Positions 29,766-39,822 of a stretch of DNA of 64,000 bases are shown one piece after another. Position 1 is the stretch's first letter, and the number at the start of each line of letters is the position of its first letter. The notes under the pieces are model-generated. The model searched no databases, was not told the origin of the DNA, and saw only the letters and a program-made list of their open reading frames with translations. The stretch is taken from positions 1 through 64,000 of the forward strand of contig DAHWKJ010000028.1 in the NCBI GenBank assembly GCA_027343695.1, read 5' to 3'. The position numbers and the translations under genes were made by a program. This stretch comes from Sulfobacillus sp. GTDB lineage: Bacteria; Bacillota; Sulfobacillia; Sulfobacillales; Sulfobacillaceae.

Positions 29766-30616
29766 GTCAGGTTCTGGTCTGGCCTAATCCGGAGAAGGAC
29801 CAGGTTCGTGGCTTGATTGGGCAGATGGCGAAATGGTTTGAACAGCGCCAAGTGATCATGTGTATGCCCCAAGAGCTGGCCGATGCGGTGGGCTTTGCTG
29901 AGGTTGGGATCCCTTGGGATCGCATAAAGACCAGTCAAGTAGATTGGATTGTGGTACTCGGTGGGGATGGTACGTTACTGCGTGCAGCGAAAGAGTTAGC
30001 ATTTTTAGACCGTCCTCTGCTTGGAGTCAATCTCGGTCATTTGGGATTCTTAACAGAAGTGGAAGTTCCCGACCTCTTGTTGGCCTTGTCCACGATGTTG
30101 AGCGGGGAATATATTTTGGACCAACGCAGACTATTGTCGGCAAAGGTGTTCCGGGACGGGCAGGAGCTTGCCAGCTTCGATGCGATGAATGACGTGGTGG
30201 TGGCGAAAGGCCCGTTTGCCCGATTGATCAATCTAGAAACCTTTGTGGACAACGCCTATGTCACCACGTATCCGGCGGATGGTCTTATCATTGCTACCCC
30301 AACGGGATCGACCGCCTACTCCCTATCAGCCGGAGGACCGATTTTAGCACCGGACCTCAGTGTGATGGTGATGACCCCGATCTGCCCACATTCGTTCTTT
30401 GACCGTTCCATCGTTGTGGACGGTAGTCGCCAAATTAAAATTCGAATTCGGACCATTCATCGTGATACATTGGTTACAATTGATGGACAAGAAGGACACC
30501 CGCTCGAAGATGGCGATGAGGTCGTGGTCGAGACCAGTCCCACGGTGATTCGGCTTATGCGTAGGCCAGGTTGGAGTTTTTTTCATGTGTTACGCGGGTG
30601 GAGGAAGGGACATTAG
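29762..30616 (+). CDS. nadK: NAD kinase
   Basis: VVLGGDGTLLRAAKELA...VNLGHLGFLTE...TPTGSTAYSLSAGGPIL. Confidence 0.95.
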   Translation: MSQVLVWPNPEKDQVRGLIGQMAKWFEQRQVIMCMPQELADAVGFAEVGIPWDRIKTSQVDWIVVLGGDGTLLRAAKELAFLDRPLLGVNLGHLGFLTEVEVPDLLLALSTMLSGEYILDQRRLLSAKVFRDGQELASFDAMNDVVVAKGPFARLINLETFVDNAYVTTYPADGLIIATPTGSTAYSLSAGGPILAPDLSVMVMTPICPHSFFDRSIVVDGSRQIKIRIRTIHRDTLVTIDGQEGHPLEDGDEVVVETSPTVIRLMRRPGWSFFHVLRGWRKGH

Positions 30617-31072
30617 ATGAGTCAAGAAAAGCGGATTCGCCAAGCCATGATACGCCGGCTCATCGAGGATCATATGGTTTCCACCCAAGAAGAGCTGTCA
30701 GAGCTTCTCGCTAATCGGGGTCTCGCCACAACCCAAGCGACCATTTCGCGAGATATCAAAGATCTCGGTCTCGTTAAAATCCCGGGTGAAGAGGGTCACC
30801 ATTACGCCCTCCCGGAGAGCCCGATGTTGGGTGGATCCCGAGACCGACTTTTGCGTCTTTTGCGGGACGTGGTGGTGAGTCTGGTGGTGAGTGAAAACCT
30901 CATTGTGGTCAAGACGCTGCCGGCTGGGGCGAATGTGGCTTCCGAGGTGATTGATGGACTCGGTTGGCCTGAAGTAGCTGGGACGTTGGCGGGAGAGAAC
31001 ACGGTGCTGGTGGTCGCCAAAAGTAGACAAGACGCTCCCATCCTGGCTCAACGACTAGAAGCCTTACGATAG
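30617..31072 (+). CDS. argR: Arginine repressor ArgR/AhrC
   Basis: STQEELSELLANRGLATTQATISRDIKDLGLVKIP. Confidence 0.94.
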   Translation: MSQEKRIRQAMIRRLIEDHMVSTQEELSELLANRGLATTQATISRDIKDLGLVKIPGEEGHHYALPESPMLGGSRDRLLRLLRDVVVSLVVSENLIVVKTLPAGANVASEVIDGLGWPEVAGTLAGENTVLVVAKSRQDAPILAQRLEALR

Positions 31073-31092
31073 AGCATACTGAGGAGTGACGC

Positions 31093-32748
31093 ATGCTAAG
31101 CGCATTGGTGGTTGAAAACTTTGGACTCTTCCGAGAAGTCTCCCTAGAGCTCGGACCGGGATTTAATGCGATTACGGGTGAATCCGGAGCGGGTAAGTCT
31201 CTGTTGTTTTCCGCCATAAATTTTGCTCTCGGCGGCCGTGCCACGGATTTAGTGGGGCTCTTTGGCAATAATGCTCGGGTGCGGCTGACGTTTTTTGTGG
31301 GTGAGCGTCACGAAGTGTTTGAGGATTTACTAGGCATTGGGATTGAAGCGGACGATTGGCTTGTAGTCCAAAGGGAAATGTCGCGGGAGGGCCGGAGTAC
31401 CTACAGGGTGCAAGGGCAAGTGGTCCCGGCGCAATTGGTACGCCAGACCCTGGCGAGTCTTTTAAATGTTACCGGTCAGCATCAATCCTTGCGGTTATCC
31501 GACCCCGACACACTCCTTTTATGGGTGGATCGGATTTCGGAGTTGGATGCTTTGCGCCAAGAAGTTCTAGAACGCTATCGGGCTTGGCGGGATGCCGATA
31601 AATCTCTGACCCGATTACGCCAAGCGGGTAAGAATATGGACGAAATCGCCCGTCTGCGAGCAGTGGGTGACGAGGTCGCCAGTGCCGCGATTCAACCGAA
31701 CGAAGATCACGCCCTCGCTGAAGAGTTGTCACGCTTGCATCAGAGTCAACAATTGGTGGAAGAGTACCAAGTTATTCAACGACTGTTGGAGCAAGAAGAT
31801 CACGGGGTGCTTTCGACACTCGGCCATCTGGTTCGAACTTTAGACCACTTGAAAGGTGTTGACCTGCACCTTAAGTCCGCCGTGGAACTTCTTGAAAGCG
31901 CCCTGACAAGTACCCAAGAAGCACAATGGACCCTAAACCAGTGGTACGACAGTCTTAACCTGGATCCCGGATATTTAGATCAAGTGGAGAGGAGGGCTGA
32001 TCTGCTGGCTCGCTTAAAACGGAAATATGGTCCCACTTTAGACGACGTGGTTGCTTCCGGCCAGGAAGCAATGGCCACCATTTTAGAATGGGACAACCTG
32101 GCTTGGGAATTAGACCGTCAGGAGCATGCGACCCTTGAGGCGCTACGTGGTTACGAAGCCGTGGCGCAAACCCTCTCGGACTCCCGGAGTGCAGCGGCTG
32201 TGGCTTTAGGGGCTCAGATTGCGGCATTACTCGAGGACATGGAGATGCCCGGAGCCCGGGTCAACTTAACCATAACCCGGGGTAACATCGGGCCCTCGGG
32301 ATGGGACAAGATGGAATGCGAATTTTCCGCGAACCCTGGGAGCCCGTTGCGGCCTTTATCCAAGGTGGCGTCGGGCGGCGAACTGTCTCGCATTGCCCTG
32401 GCGATGGCGGTGGTCGAAGGCGATACGGGTTCAGGATCGCTGGTGTTAGACGAGTTGGATGCGGGGTTAGGTGGAGGCGGAGCCGAACGGGTTGGCGCGC
32501 TGTTGGCCAGACTTGGACAAAAACGCCAGATTTTAGTGATTAGTCATCAGCCTACGGTAGCGGCCCGGGCTACTTGCCAGGTTATGGTTTATAAGACCGT
32601 GGATGGGGAAAACACGGAGTCCGGTGCCGTGGTATTGAATCGGCCAGAGCGAGAACGCGAGATTGCTCGCATGCTTAGCGGCAACCAAGAGTCCGTGGCT
32701 TTGGCGCACGCTCGCCAACTATTAACTCGGGAGGTGAGCGGTGCATAA
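31093..32748 (+). CDS. recN: DNA repair protein RecN
   Basis: ITGESGAGKSLLFSAINFALGGRA...VASGGELSRIALAMAVV...LDELDAGLGG. Confidence 0.95.
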   Translation: MLSALVVENFGLFREVSLELGPGFNAITGESGAGKSLLFSAINFALGGRATDLVGLFGNNARVRLTFFVGERHEVFEDLLGIGIEADDWLVVQREMSREGRSTYRVQGQVVPAQLVRQTLASLLNVTGQHQSLRLSDPDTLLLWVDRISELDALRQEVLERYRAWRDADKSLTRLRQAGKNMDEIARLRAVGDEVASAAIQPNEDHALAEELSRLHQSQQLVEEYQVIQRLLEQEDHGVLSTLGHLVRTLDHLKGVDLHLKSAVELLESALTSTQEAQWTLNQWYDSLNLDPGYLDQVERRADLLARLKRKYGPTLDDVVASGQEAMATILEWDNLAWELDRQEHATLEALRGYEAVAQTLSDSRSAAAVALGAQIAALLEDMEMPGARVNLTITRGNIGPSGWDKMECEFSANPGSPLRPLSKVASGGELSRIALAMAVVEGDTGSGSLVLDELDAGLGGGGAERVGALLARLGQKRQILVISHQPTVAARATCQVMVYKTVDGENTESGAVVLNRPEREREIARMLSGNQESVALAHARQLLTREVSGA

Positions 32749-33172
32749 TGCGTGGCACGTTCTCTTAGTACATATTAACCGTCCGTTGTTGGTGGCATTG
32801 GTGGCGGCAGGATCCGCGCAACTGTTAAAATTTGTGCTCTATATTTGGTACCGGAAGAGAGCCCGCTTTGAGCGGTTATTTGGGGCGGGTGGGATGCCTT
32901 CGTCCCATTCGGCTATGGTGGCAGCGTTGGCTACCGGTATTGGATTCGAGGCGGGGTTTTCGTCGCCCCTGTTCGCAATTAGCTCGGTGCTGGGGATTAT
33001 TGTGCTGTATGATGCCATCGGCGTCAGGCGGACGGTGGGGTTACAATCAAAATATCTTAACCAGGTGAGCGATACCGATGACTTTCCCGAATTTGTGGGT
33101 CACACGCCGATTGAAGTGTTAATGGGCGCACTATGGGGAGTTCTGCTGGGTGTCGTCTTTTACCGCGTGTAA
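32741..33172 (+). CDS. Divergent PAP2 family (YuiD-like) membrane protein
   Basis: GAGGMPSSHSAMVAALATGIGFEAGFSSPLFAIS...VLYDAIGVRR. Confidence 0.88.
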   Translation: MHNAWHVLLVHINRPLLVALVAAGSAQLLKFVLYIWYRKRARFERLFGAGGMPSSHSAMVAALATGIGFEAGFSSPLFAISSVLGIIVLYDAIGVRRTVGLQSKYLNQVSDTDDFPEFVGHTPIEVLMGALWGVLLGVVFYRV

Positions 33173-33182
33173 AGGAGACAGA

Positions 33183-34238
33183 ATGCGGGTTCTCATCGCG
33201 AGTTTACCTATTGGAACCGGACATGATATTGCTGCTCAGGCGTTGGCGGAGGCTGCTTTTCACCAAGGGTGGCAAGTCGAGTTTTCAAATCACCTGGTGG
33301 GTCCGGCGCGCACCGAAACCTGGCTATATTTTATGGGTCTGCGCTATATGGCAGCGGCCTATGGCAGGGCTTTTCGCTGGGAAGACCGGACCGGATTCAA
33401 CTGGGCGCGCCATCGCCGACACTGGGAAGCCATTGGCGAAAGGACCCTTCCCGATATCTATCGTGAATACCGGCCCGACGTGGTCATTGCGACACACCCG
33501 TTTGCTCTAAATGCATGGGGAGCCATGAGAAAAAGGCACCCGTCGCTTCGGATTGTTGGAGTCCTCACTGACCTTTCTGTCCACCGCTACTGGTATGAAC
33601 CCTACGCGGATGCTTATACTGTATGGCTTCCCGAACAGATACAAGATCTCACCAGATTCGGGGTCTCGCCATCCAAGATTCATGCGCTTGGAATCCCCAT
33701 ACGAGAGTCCTTCCAAGATTCTAGTCTTCCCTTACCGGTCTACGATCGGGGGCCGATCATCTTATTAGGAGGGGGACTCGGGATGGGTCCTTATAGCCGC
33801 ATTCTGCGAGAACTGAGTCGCGTCGAGTGGCCGTTGGTCGCGGTATGTGGTCACAACGAAAAGTTGCGGTGGAAACTATCCGAAGAGCGATGGCCGGAAC
33901 ATGTGACGATTGCTGGTTACATTGAAAACATGCCGGTTTTTTTGCGTCACGCACAACTGGTAGTGGGTAAACCCGGAGGCGTAACCGCGGCGGAAGTGGC
34001 TCAGTCGGGAGTGCCTTGGATCCTAACCCATTGGATCCCGGGACAAGAAGAGATCAATCGTGACCGTTTGGTGGGTCACGAATTAGCCGTCCGGGGAGAC
34101 ACTCACTTGCAACCTAGAGTGGTCGACTTGCTTAATAATTATGCGCCAGCCCGTATAACGATGATAGAAAGCCAGGGTCATTGGGCGAGGCCGCTAGCTG
34201 CACGGCATATCATGGAGGTACTGCCCTCGCTCTTCTAA
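33183..34238 (+). CDS. MGDG synthase/UgtP-like glycosyltransferase
   Basis: MRVLIASLPIGTGHDIAAQALAEA...GKPGGVTAAEVAQSGVPWILTHWIPGQEEIN; ATG 33183 with SD aaaggag. Confidence 0.85.
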   Translation: MRVLIASLPIGTGHDIAAQALAEAAFHQGWQVEFSNHLVGPARTETWLYFMGLRYMAAAYGRAFRWEDRTGFNWARHRRHWEAIGERTLPDIYREYRPDVVIATHPFALNAWGAMRKRHPSLRIVGVLTDLSVHRYWYEPYADAYTVWLPEQIQDLTRFGVSPSKIHALGIPIRESFQDSSLPLPVYDRGPIILLGGGLGMGPYSRILRELSRVEWPLVAVCGHNEKLRWKLSEERWPEHVTIAGYIENMPVFLRHAQLVVGKPGGVTAAEVAQSGVPWILTHWIPGQEEINRDRLVGHELAVRGDTHLQPRVVDLLNNYAPARITMIESQGHWARPLAARHIMEVLPSLF

Positions 34239-34498
34239 GAGAGGCGGCCTCATCCACGCTAAAAACCTAATGTTATTAAATCAACGTATCCATAAATACC
34301 AATGACCCTCGCCTCAGGAGCGATGCGAGAGTCATTGGCTGTGTCTTTTTGCGCCGAATGACATCGGTCAGAGCTTCACTGACTGTGGAGAGAATACCTT
34401 ATCTGACAGACACTGACTTTGTTGCCGGGGATGAATCGGCTCGAGCTTCGGGATGTTAACTACAGGTGAGATCGCAGTGCAAGGAGGTGAGCGAGCTA

Positions 34499-35779
34499 AT
34501 GCACAAAGGACGTCGTTGGTCGTCAAAAAAATTGATGGGTTGGGTGAGTGCGGCGGTGATGTTAGGGCTCGGATTCTCACCACCTCTAGAAAATATGGCG
34601 CGATGGCCAAGTCAAATCATCGTCCCTCAAGGGGCAGCCCTAGTACTGCCTTGGAGTGGCGTGCTCCCGTTTCAGGCCCGCGCTAGTCACGGCGTCGTCG
34701 TGCATACTAGTGCTACTGGGCAAGAAATTCGCCTTATCGGGCAAAAAATTGGTCCAGCGTCAGTACGGCTCGAACTGTTCGGGTGGTTGCCATGGCGAAC
34801 TGTACCGGTCGAGGTGGCGCCGCCGCAGGTGAATGTGGTACCGGGTGGTGAGTCCGTGGGAATCGTGGCGCGTACCCGTGGACTTATCGTCACCGCACTG
34901 AATCCGGTGCTTATTAAGGGTCATCGAGTGGATCCCGCAGCAGATGCGGGTATTGAACGGGGAGATATCATTGTGGCCATTAATCATCAACCGGTGACGT
35001 CAGACCACCATCTCCAGGAGGCTGTGGACCAGGCAGGCGCAAAAGGGGTTCCAGTCGAATTGTTCGTGAAGGGTGCGCGCACAACCCACGAACGTCCGAT
35101 AAAGCCGGTGTGGGACCCCAAAACGCGTCGGTGGCAACTAGGGGTGCTGGTCCAAGATACGACGAGTGGAGTGGGCACCCTGACGTTTTTCTACCCAGGC
35201 TCTAAGGACTACGCCGCCTTGGGCCATAGCCTTACCGATGGCTTGACGCGTCGCCCCGTCAGCATTGCGGAAGGACACCTTAGTGGAGCCGAAATCGTCG
35301 GGGTCGTTGCGGGGACGGCGATCGCCCCCGGCCAAAAGGTGGGGGTCTTGGCGGGTGGCTACAATATTGATGGCAGCGTAACCTATAACGGCCGGTTCGG
35401 TATTTTGGGCCGTCTGGACCACCGTCCCCGATGGGGGCCGACTGGCTCTATGCCACTGGCATTACCGGATCAGGTCCACCGCGGCAAAGCACGTATCATC
35501 ACGGTGATCCATGGTCAGCGCCCAGAAAGCTTTCGTATCAAGATATTACGCACTTATCCGCAGTGGCAGCCTAATACTAAGGGATTGTTATTTGAGGTAA
35601 CAGACCGGCGACTCTTGAAGCGGGCTGGAGGCGTGGTTCAAGGAATGAGCGGTAGTCCTATTATTCAGGGGGGAAGGGTGGTGGGTGCCGTGACCCACGT
35701 CCTCTTGAATCGACCCAATCTGGGATTTGGGTGTTACGCGTATTGGATGGCGACCCAAGTTGCAGCGCATTCAAAGTAA
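34499..35779 (+). CDS. spoIVB: SpoIVB serine peptidase (PDZ + S55)
   Basis: VPGGESVGI, PDZ, GHSLTD...VVQGMSGSPIIQGGRVVGAVTHVLLNRPNLGFGCYAYWM; ATG 34499 after aaggagg. Confidence 0.94.
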   Translation: MHKGRRWSSKKLMGWVSAAVMLGLGFSPPLENMARWPSQIIVPQGAALVLPWSGVLPFQARASHGVVVHTSATGQEIRLIGQKIGPASVRLELFGWLPWRTVPVEVAPPQVNVVPGGESVGIVARTRGLIVTALNPVLIKGHRVDPAADAGIERGDIIVAINHQPVTSDHHLQEAVDQAGAKGVPVELFVKGARTTHERPIKPVWDPKTRRWQLGVLVQDTTSGVGTLTFFYPGSKDYAALGHSLTDGLTRRPVSIAEGHLSGAEIVGVVAGTAIAPGQKVGVLAGGYNIDGSVTYNGRFGILGRLDHRPRWGPTGSMPLALPDQVHRGKARIITVIHGQRPESFRIKILRTYPQWQPNTKGLLFEVTDRRLLKRAGGVVQGMSGSPIIQGGRVVGAVTHVLLNRPNLGFGCYAYWMATQVAAHSK

Positions 35780-35949
35780 CCTTGTGACACGTTTCGCAAA
35801 GCAGGAATCTTGGCGATAGATCGAGAATCGTTCGTCAAGGTTCACTGGTTTTTAAGGCTAGGGCCCCATTGGGGTGCGGGACCGACTGTCGTAGTTTGGA
35901 CCAAATCCTGGGACCCAACGCGGTGTGGCACGGGTCAAAAAGACCAAAA

Positions 35950-35956
35950 TGTCGAA
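35950..35956 (+). promoter_or_regulatory. Possible 0A box upstream of spo0A
   Basis: TGTCGAA core of the Spo0A-binding consensus, 122 nt upstream of the spo0A ATG. Confidence 0.35.
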
Positions 35957-36077
35957 TATTGGTGGATAACGCGGTATATAAAATAGCCGAAGTGCTTCGG
36001 ACTGGAAGGAGATCGGCGAGAATCGTAGAAACCTTAACTAGGAAAAACTGTAAATTCTGGCCGCAGGGGGCACAAAG

Positions 36078-36863
36078 ATGGCATTGAAGGTGTTAATTGC
36101 AGACGATAACCGCGAGTTTTGCGAGTTGCTCAACGAGACCATCAGTAGCGAGGATGGTCTCGAAGTGGCGGGCGTTGCAAATCACGGCATGGAAGTCTTA
36201 GAATTCTTAGCACATCAGACCGTCGATGTAGTGGTATTGGATATTATCATGCCACACTTGGACGGGATCGGGGTGTTAGAGCGACTGCGGGAAATGGATT
36301 TGGCAAGACCTCCCAAAGTCATCATTCTTACGGCATTTGGGCAAGAAACTATGACACAGAAAGCGTTGGAATTGGGTGCGGACTATTACATTTTGAAACC
36401 GTTCAATCTCAGGGTATTGGCGGCACGCGTCAAGCAACTGGGTGCCGACGTAGCTACCACCCAGCCTAGGCCGGCCACCAGCTCTGGTAAACTTCAAGTG
36501 CTTCCCGTAAAACATCTCGACGTGGAAGTTACCAACGTGATTCATGAGATCGGAATTCCAGCCCACATCAAGGGCTATCTCTACTTGCGTGAAGCGATTC
36601 TCATGGTGGTGAATCGGGTGGATTTATTAAGTGGCGTCACCAAAGAGCTGTATCCTGCGGTTGCGGTTAAGTATAAGACCACCCCGAGCCGGGTTGAACG
36701 AGCGATTCGACACGCTATTGAGGTAGCATGGGCGCGAGGCAATGTCGATGTGATCAATGGCATTTTTGGGCATACGGTGAATCGAGACCGAGGCAAGCCG
36801 ACTAACAGTGAATTTATCGCCATGGTAGCAGATAAATTACGGATGCAAATCAAAGCGAGCTAG
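36078..36863 (+). CDS. spo0A: Sporulation master regulator Spo0A
   Basis: Receiver [12 protein letters not shown] / [20 protein letters not shown]-terminal [35 protein letters not shown]. Confidence 0.97.
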   Translation: MALKVLIADDNREFCELLNETISSEDGLEVAGVANHGMEVLEFLAHQTVDVVVLDIIMPHLDGIGVLERLREMDLARPPKVIILTAFGQETMTQKALELGADYYILKPFNLRVLAARVKQLGADVATTQPRPATSSGKLQVLPVKHLDVEVTNVIHEIGIPAHIKGYLYLREAILMVVNRVDLLSGVTKELYPAVAVKYKTTPSRVERAIRHAIEVAWARGNVDVINGIFGHTVNRDRGKPTNSEFIAMVADKLRMQIKAS

Positions 36864-36887
36864 CACAATTGATGCGGTTAATTTAAG

Positions 36888-36925
36888 ATAGGCGCCCTGC
36901 ATGTAATGGGGCGCCTATTGTATTG
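36888..36925 (+). terminator. Intrinsic terminator after spo0A
   Basis: ataggcgccc / gggcgcctat followed by ttgtatt. Confidence 0.7.
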
Positions 36926-37181
36926 CACCCCTTTAAATATCGGCACGAAATAAAATTTCACGCAAGCTATGCCGGGGTAAAGGTATTGAAATGGGGGAAT
37001 AGTTGCCAAAGGGTAAACGGTTGGATTGGGGTTCGGGGAAGCATACTATCATTCGAGAATCATTGGTTTACCCAGGGTGACAATTGTGCCATTATGGAGA
37101 ACGGTAGAACTGGGCTCATAGGAGAAGCGGGCCCCGATAGCGAACGAAAGGGAGTGAAGCTCGCATTTAGGCGAGAATTTC

Positions 37182-38249
37182 ATGAACATATTCGAATCGA
37201 TGGAAAAGTTTGGTCACGAAGAACTGGTATTTTGGTATGACAAAACCACGGGTCTGAAGGCCATTGTGGGCATCCACGACACGACGTTAGGACCTGCCTT
37301 AGGTGGCTGTCGCATGTGGCCCTACGCCAGCGAAGATGAGGCGATTGTCGATGTCATGCGTCTATCTCGGGGCATGACTTATAAGAATGCCGCGATGGGA
37401 TTGGACTTAGGGGGCGGCAAGTCGGTGATTTGGGCTGACAGCCGACAAGATAAGTCTGAGGCGTTATTTAGGGCTTTTGGTCGCCTCATACAAAGCCTTG
37501 GTGGGCGGTACATTACGGCGGAAGATGTGGGCATTAACGCAGAAGACATGGCGCTTGTGGCCCGGGAAACCGAATTCGTGGGCGGACTTAAGGAAACCAG
37601 CGGGGATCCATCCCCGGCCACTGCATTAGGAGTTCTCGTAGGGATGAAGGCTGCGGCCAATTTGGTCTGGGGCACCGAGAGCCTTCAGGGCCGGACCGTG
37701 GCAGTGCAAGGTTTAGGTCACGTGGGTGGAATCTTAGCACGTATGCTGGCGGACGAAGGGGCGACGCTCATCGTCACCGATATTCACTCCGATGAGGGAA
37801 GGGCCTTGGCGGCCGAGCTGAAGGCCGACTGGGTAGAGCCTAACGATATTTATGGGGTATCGGCCGATATTTTTGCTCCATGTGCCTTGGGAGCCATTTT
37901 AAACGATGAAACTATTCCTCAGTTGAAATGCCGGGTAGTTGCGGGTTCGGCCAACAACCAATTAAAGGATCCGCGGCATGGACTGGACCTCTTGAAACGG
38001 AATATTGTCTATGTTCCCGACTACGTCATCAATGGCGGGGGTGTCGTCAATGTGGCGGATGAGTTCCACCGTGACGGCTATCACCCGGAGCGTGCCTATG
38101 CTCGGGTTAGACAAATTGGGGGCCAAGTGTCAGAAATTCTTAACCGGGCTCAGGTGGAGAGGATCCCGACGCAGGAAGCAGCAGATCGGCTCGCTGAATC
38201 TCGCATCCATGTATTGGGGCGGGTTTATAGTACCTACGTCCCAGAATAG
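37182..38249 (+). CDS. Glu/Leu/Phe/Val dehydrogenase family (leucine dehydrogenase-like)
   Basis: GPALGGCRMWPYASEDEAIVDVMRLSRGMTYKNAAMGLDLGGGKSVI; QGLGHVGGILARML. Confidence 0.92.
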   Translation: MNIFESMEKFGHEELVFWYDKTTGLKAIVGIHDTTLGPALGGCRMWPYASEDEAIVDVMRLSRGMTYKNAAMGLDLGGGKSVIWADSRQDKSEALFRAFGRLIQSLGGRYITAEDVGINAEDMALVARETEFVGGLKETSGDPSPATALGVLVGMKAAANLVWGTESLQGRTVAVQGLGHVGGILARMLADEGATLIVTDIHSDEGRALAAELKADWVEPNDIYGVSADIFAPCALGAILNDETIPQLKCRVVAGSANNQLKDPRHGLDLLKRNIVYVPDYVINGGGVVNVADEFHRDGYHPERAYARVRQIGGQVSEILNRAQVERIPTQEAADRLAESRIHVLGRVYSTYVPE

Positions 38250-38273
38250 TCCTCGTCTCAAAGAGGAATTTCC

Positions 38274-38315
38274 AGAAACGGTATCGAATAGTCCCTTGAT
38301 ACCGTTTCTATTTTC
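38274..38315 (+). terminator. Intrinsic terminator after amino-acid dehydrogenase
   Basis: agaaacggtatc gaatagtccctt gataccgtttct attttc. Confidence 0.75.
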
Positions 38316-38360
38316 ATTTGAAGCGAGAAAATTTCATTTTTTGAAGGAGTACACACATAG

Positions 38361-39095
38361 ATGGCGGGTGACATCGAACAGGTACCGGTTAGTGACATCG
38401 AGAATCTTATCTTGAAAATTCCGATGGTGCTGAAGTGCCATGTCACGATAAATGATTGGGGTGGCGTTGAAGAGATTCATGCGTTAAGCACGGTCGAGCG
38501 AGCACCCAAGCAAATCGTACGAGATATCGAAAGTGCGCTGTTGTCGCAATGGAATCTTCGGGTTGACCATAAACGTATCTCGATCGCACAAATTGTGGCG
38601 GATGAACCCACTCTTACCATGGGCCGATTGGTCATTGGGGAATATTTCATGGATTGGGACACGGCGAATCAAATGGGTCATGCGACGGTGACGTTACACC
38701 CGGGGAACGACCGGATGCGCGAATATCAAGGTGAATGGCAAGGACGCTATATCCCGAGCCAGTATCATCATGTCATGGCCCATGCGACCATCGAAGCGAT
38801 TAACCGCATTCCGGATCTTCGGGACCGATTTATCTTGGCCGAGCTACGGACCTTGGCGTTAGCGAATCGGTCGGTAGTGGTCGTGGGGATAAGTTATCTG
38901 AATCAAAGAAGGCGCGAAGAAGTACTAATCGGCGCTGTCCAAGAGCGGGGCGATGGTCAAGGGGCGGCTATTCGGGCGGTGCTCGACGCCATTAATCGGC
39001 GGATTTCTGGAACTGACAAACCGACCCTTGAGGCATTGTTGGGGGGATGGGACCTCCGGCCGGACACCTCAAGTGCGGAAGTAGAATCGGAATAG
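38361..39095 (+). CDS. Conserved hypothetical protein, apparently two-module
   Basis: LKCHVTINDWGGVEEIHALSTVERAPKQIVRDIESALLSQWNLRVDHKRISIAQI plus a C-terminal alpha/beta region; good ORF but no family I can name. Confidence 0.7.
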   Translation: MAGDIEQVPVSDIENLILKIPMVLKCHVTINDWGGVEEIHALSTVERAPKQIVRDIESALLSQWNLRVDHKRISIAQIVADEPTLTMGRLVIGEYFMDWDTANQMGHATVTLHPGNDRMREYQGEWQGRYIPSQYHHVMAHATIEAINRIPDLRDRFILAELRTLALANRSVVVVGISYLNQRRREEVLIGAVQERGDGQGAAIRAVLDAINRRISGTDKPTLEALLGGWDLRPDTSSAEVESE

Positions 39096-39109
39096 GAGGC
39101 GGTCGATAG

Positions 39110-39457
39110 ATGGCTAATCAGAAAAAGTCATGGGTGGAGGTGCCGCAATATGAAAGGTCCGGAGCGGCACGCGTGCCCCATATGAAGTCGAGCCCTTCGA
39201 AGCCGGGACAGCCGACGCCCTCACCGGCACGGCACAGCCATGCCCAAGAAGCACTCTTTAACGAATGGCTGACCCAACAAGTGCGCCTTGAGGTGGTCTT
39301 TAATGATGGGTCCACCCACTATGGAACCCTCACCGACTTTGACACTTATGCGCTGACCATCGCCTCCGACGGACACCCGTCGCTGGTGTTTAAGTCTGCG
39401 GTGCGTTTAATTCGTTTGGTGCCGAAGGAGGATGCCAAGGTTGGGCGTGACGGGTAA
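39110..39457 (+). CDS. Hfq/Sm-like RNA-binding protein with ~45-aa N-terminal extension
   Basis: QEALFNEWLTQQVRLEVVFNDGSTHYGTLTDFDTYALTIASDGHPSLVFKSAVRLIRL aligns by eye with Hfq Sm1 (NGxxxxGxxxxFDxF) and Sm2 (xxVYKHAIxxI). Confidence 0.68.
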   Translation: MANQKKSWVEVPQYERSGAARVPHMKSSPSKPGQPTPSPARHSHAQEALFNEWLTQQVRLEVVFNDGSTHYGTLTDFDTYALTIASDGHPSLVFKSAVRLIRLVPKEDAKVGRDG

Positions 39458-39822
39458 TCTCTAAATAGACCCGGAGGGGTAATGTGAGTGGCCAAGTGTT
39501 AAGTTCTTTCTGGAGCGCTTTAGTCGTGCCAACAAATGCCCATCGTGGCATCGCGGAACCCCCTCCTTGATCACCATTTGCGGGAATTTATGGACACGTT
39601 CCCAGGATGGTGTCGGCTGAATTACCGTAGTCTATCCATCGTGGGAATGGATTATTCGGGGAACCGCGATGAAAGTTGGGATTGCCTATACTTTACCAAA
39701 GTGCGCCGTAAAGCCCCTGACGTTAATCATGGGGATATAAGGCGCGACGGCCAAGGGGCTCACTGCCCCGAAGGCCGTGAAGATCGATTTCGAGTTATAG
39801 AAACCTGCGGTATCCTATAACC

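Noticed and set aside
36923-37240. 105-aa ORF upstream of the amino-acid dehydrogenase
   Set aside because: Overlaps the start of the dehydrogenase in another frame and has no recognisable features.
39536-39820. 94-aa ORF upstream of tnpB
   Set aside because: Its 3' part runs through the element's left-end hairpin; no recognisable domain, so probably not a real gene, although the 39536-39660 part might be a relic.
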